6,275 bases of DNA. Origin: JBGTLW01 sp964614575. Its GTDB lineage: Bacteria > Planctomycetota > Phycisphaerae > Phycisphaerales > Phycisphaeraceae. The stretch lies in contig CAZTLX010000231.1 in assembly GCA_964614575.1 (NCBI GenBank), positions 1 to 6,275 of the forward strand, given 5' to 3'. This document shows, piece after piece, positions 4,879 through 6,275 of this stretch; position 1 is the stretch's first letter, and the number at the start of each line of letters is the position of its first letter. The position numbers were made by a program, and so were the translations under genes. The notes under the pieces are model-generated. The model had not been told where the DNA came from, searched no databases, and worked only from the letters and a program-made list of their open reading frames with translations.

Positions 4879-5229
4879 CTAAACGTCGGAGGGTTGGTCG
4901 TCGGGTTCGGCGGACGTCTTCTTCCGTTTGCCGAAGCGTTCAAGGATGCGCTGGGCCTTGTCGCGGGGCATGAATCGGCTGAGCACCCACAACATCAGTG
5001 GGATGAGGATGAGGTCGTCTATGAAACCCACGGGGAAGAGCACATCGGGGATCAGGTCGATGGGCGAGATGCCGTAGGCGATCATGAGCAGCAATCCCCC
5101 GAGGCCGAGGATGACGATCCCGAGCTTGCCGAGGGTGGGCGTTTCGGGGTCGCGGAGCATGAGCCACCCGGCGTGGAGCCGGCCGAGCATGCCGGGGAGG
5201 GGGGAGGATTTTTTTTGTGGGTCGGGCAT
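4879..5229 (-). CDS. DUF1232 (YkvA-like) small membrane protein
   Basis: This 116-residue protein carries the DUF1232 signature YGISPIDLIPD (52-62), followed by a glycine and FIDDLILIPL (69-78). Two hydrophobic stretches, about 35-53 and 69-84, could be membrane segments or a re-entrant pair joined by the conserved SPIDLIPD turn. The termini are charged and probably disordered, and the tail (98-116) is Lys then Asp rich. The family is widespread and its biochemical role is unknown to me; no function is claimed. The ATG at 5229 is the only sensible start, with no Shine-Dalgarno site but a TACAAT box 6 nt upstream. It faces the SMP-30 gene tail to tail and diverges from the FtsQ-like gene, so it is probably a single-gene unit. 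Confidence 0.9.
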   Translation of the reverse strand: MPDPQKKSSPLPGMLGRLHAGWLMLRDPETPTLGKLGIVILGLGGLLLMIAYGISPIDLIPDVLFPVGFIDDLILIPLMLWVLSRFMPRDKAQRILERFGKRKKTSAEPDDQPSDV

Positions 5230-5235
5230 GGTTGA

Positions 5236-5241
5236 ATTGTA
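5236..5241 (-). promoter_or_regulatory. -10 box for the DUF1232 gene, predicted leaderless
   Basis: On the minus strand TACAAT (5241-5236) ends 6 nt before the ATG at 5229, the same hexamer and spacing as at the SMP-30 gene. The region between is not purine-rich, so ribosome recruitment by Shine-Dalgarno pairing is unlikely. No good -35 hexamer is visible 16-19 bp upstream, which lowers confidence. Confidence 0.38.
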
Positions 5242-5265
5242 GGGGGGTGTGAGGAAGCGTCTGTT

Positions 5266-5283
5266 GGATATCTACGGATACCC
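5266..5283 (+). other. Stem-loop with a UACG tetraloop upstream of the FtsQ-like gene
   Basis: TATC (5269-5272) pairs with GATA (5277-5280) around TACG, giving C(UACG)G in plus-strand RNA, a member of the very stable UNCG tetraloop class. After an A-C mismatch two more G-C pairs follow (5266-5267 with 5282-5283). It would be in the 5' leader of the FtsQ-like transcript if transcription starts before 5266, which is not shown. Confidence 0.35.
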
Positions 5284-5293
5284 CGCCGCAACG

Positions 5294-5309
5294 CGCTGCG
5301 CTCGCAGCG
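5294..5309. repeat. CGCTGCG inverted repeat in the FtsQ-like leader region
   Basis: CGCTGC (5294-5299) and GCAGCG (5304-5309) form a perfect 6-bp stem with a GCTC loop. It lies 92 bp before the ATG at 5401 in an otherwise featureless G-rich stretch. It could be a leader hairpin or chance in GC-rich DNA. Confidence 0.35.
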
Positions 5310-5400
5310 GTGGGCTTGGGGTCGGGTGGGGCGGGTGGGTCCGGATAAGCTCGGGCCGTTCGTTGGGGAAACGGTGCCCGCCTTGCCGATGGGGAGATGC

Positions 5401-6275
5401 ATGGGATGGTTTCTGACCGGCCGATCGACGGGCAAGAGCTCGCGAGGCGGGAAAAAACGCGGTTCATCACGCTCGACACGCCTCGGGCCCAAGCCTTGGG
5501 ACCCCCGGCGGACGTTGCTGGCCCTGCGCCTCTCGGCGTACATTGCCGTGGCCGTCGCGCTGGTCGTCGGCTGGGTCTATCTCGAAGAGAGCCTGACCCG
5601 CTACGCCTCGGCCCATCACGCCGCGCCGGTCACCGCCGACGCGGTTGTCCTGGAGAATAAACCCGCGTGGATGAGCCCGGCGGTGGAGATGGAGCTGGTC
5701 GAATCGGTCGCCCGTGAGGTCGGCACCGACCCGCTTGATGCGGCGAGCCTGCGGGACGCGGTCGCGTCGCTGAGCAACCAGCCCTGGGTGCGGCGGGTGA
5801 CGCAGTTGCGTCGCGCGGCCGACGGCCGGGTCCACGTCGAAGCCGAATACCGCCGGCCGGTGGCGGTGCTGCGGACGGACCACGGCTACGTGCTGGTCGA
5901 TCGCGAGGGCATCCGCCTGCCGGGGCTGTACGAGCGTCATCAGGTGCCGTTGCTGAAGTTGGTCGAGGTGACGGGCGCGGCTTCGGGGGTGCCGCCGGTG
6001 GGCGGGCGTTGGGCGGGTGATGATCTGGCGGCGGGCCTGGCGTTGGCGGAGGTGCTGGGGGCGGAGCCTTATGCCGAGCAGCTCGACGCGATCGATGTCT
6101 CGGGTCGTGACGAGGAGCGTGGCCGTCTGGAGCTGGCGTTTTACGTGGGTCGGCGGCGAGTGGTCTGGGGCCTGCCGATCGGGCATGAATCGCCTTATGA
6201 AGTTGATGCCGCGGTGAAAGTCGAGCGCCTGCGTCGTCTGGCCGCGGCTCCGGGCAGCCTGGGGCAGGATGTGCG
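5401..6275 (+). CDS. ftsQ: FtsQ/DivIB-like cell division protein (3' end outside window)
   Basis: An open frame with no stop before the window edge, at least 291 residues. The N-terminus is long and basic (about 1-37, rich in Arg, Lys, Gly and Ser), followed by one membrane segment (about 39-60), giving a type II, periplasm-facing protein. A POTRA-like region follows (about 92-158), including QPWVRRV (127-133), GRVHVEAEYRRPVAVL (142-157), then YVLVDREGIRLPG (163-175). This order and these signatures are those of FtsQ/DivIB, the divisome protein that joins FtsB and FtsL to the septal synthesis machinery. The C-terminal beta domain shows WGLPIG (256-261) and the Lys-containing VKVERLRRL (272-280) typical of the family. 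The ATG at 5401 follows GGGGAG (5391-5396) with a short 4-nt gap; an in-frame ATG at 5389 is the alternative. Sequence similarity is moderate, so FtsQ-like is safer than a firm FtsQ. Confidence 0.8.
   Translation, partial: MGWFLTGRSTGKSSRGGKKRGSSRSTRLGPKPWDPRRTLLALRLSAYIAVAVALVVGWVYLEESLTRYASAHHAAPVTADAVVLENKPAWMSPAVEMELVESVAREVGTDPLDAASLRDAVASLSNQPWVRRVTQLRRAADGRVHVEAEYRRPVAVLRTDHGYVLVDREGIRLPGLYERHQVPLLKLVEVTGAASGVPPVGGRWAGDDLAAGLALAEVLGAEPYAEQLDAIDVSGRDEERGRLELAFYVGRRRVVWGLPIGHESPYEVDAAVKVERLRRLAAAPGSLGQDV

Noticed and set aside
614..4886. Shared TTAGCGGG at the stop codons of PP2C and DUF1232 as a repeat element
   Set aside because: An 8-bp match that includes a stop codon in GC-rich DNA is not enough; no flanking similarity extends it.

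Overview
The window is GC-rich bacterial chromosome, carrying seven genes of housekeeping or accessory type. No mobile element, CRISPR array, rRNA or tRNA was found. The mix of genes suggests a planctomycete, probably of the Phycisphaerae. The clues are an FtsQ-like protein with a long basic N-terminus, a DUF2007-like protein between zinc ribbons, a PP2C phosphatase with an unfamiliar C-terminal domain, few clear Shine-Dalgarno sites, and intergenic repeats. This assignment is inference from style, not from a marker gene.

The left half is read on the minus strand, in transcription order: a Gfo/Idh/MocA sugar oxidoreductase (3707-2697), a double zinc-ribbon DUF2007-like protein (2586-2080), a PP2C-type serine/threonine phosphatase (1984-617) and ribose-5-phosphate isomerase B, rpiB (554-105). 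Divergent from the oxidoreductase, across only 29 bp, is an exported SMP-30/gluconolactonase-like protein (3737-4687, plus). Convergent with that is a small DUF1232 membrane protein (5229-4879, minus). Divergent from DUF1232, an FtsQ/DivIB-like division protein starts at 5401 (plus) and runs off the right edge.

Oxidoreductase and lactonase could be consecutive steps of sugar oxidation (sugar to lactone to aldonate). The signal peptide on the lactonase and its apparent absence from the oxidoreductase argue that they work in different compartments. RpiB is pentose-phosphate metabolism. The phosphatase and zinc-ribbon protein look regulatory, with no partner kinase in view.

The most unusual content is between the genes. 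Three intergenic spaces (14-104, 2594-2698, 4709-4848) each hold a long hairpin whose two arms are built from 7-bp tandem repeats. Each hairpin has a different heptamer, but all three heptamers contain TTCG (TTCGTCA, TTCGTAG and TTCGGGG/TTCGGAT types). Within a hairpin the degenerate copies occur in matching order in both arms, so the arms pair heptamer by heptamer. In the third, most departures from Watson-Crick pairing are G-U pairs in plus-strand RNA. A fourth space (2019-2078) holds an unrelated GC-rich hairpin with 23-bp arms. Three of the four big hairpins begin at, or one base from, the stop codon of the upstream gene, and shorter stem-loops sit at the other gene ends. Two starts (SMP-30 and DUF1232) have TACAAT exactly 6 nt before the ATG and no Shine-Dalgarno site, which predicts leaderless mRNAs.
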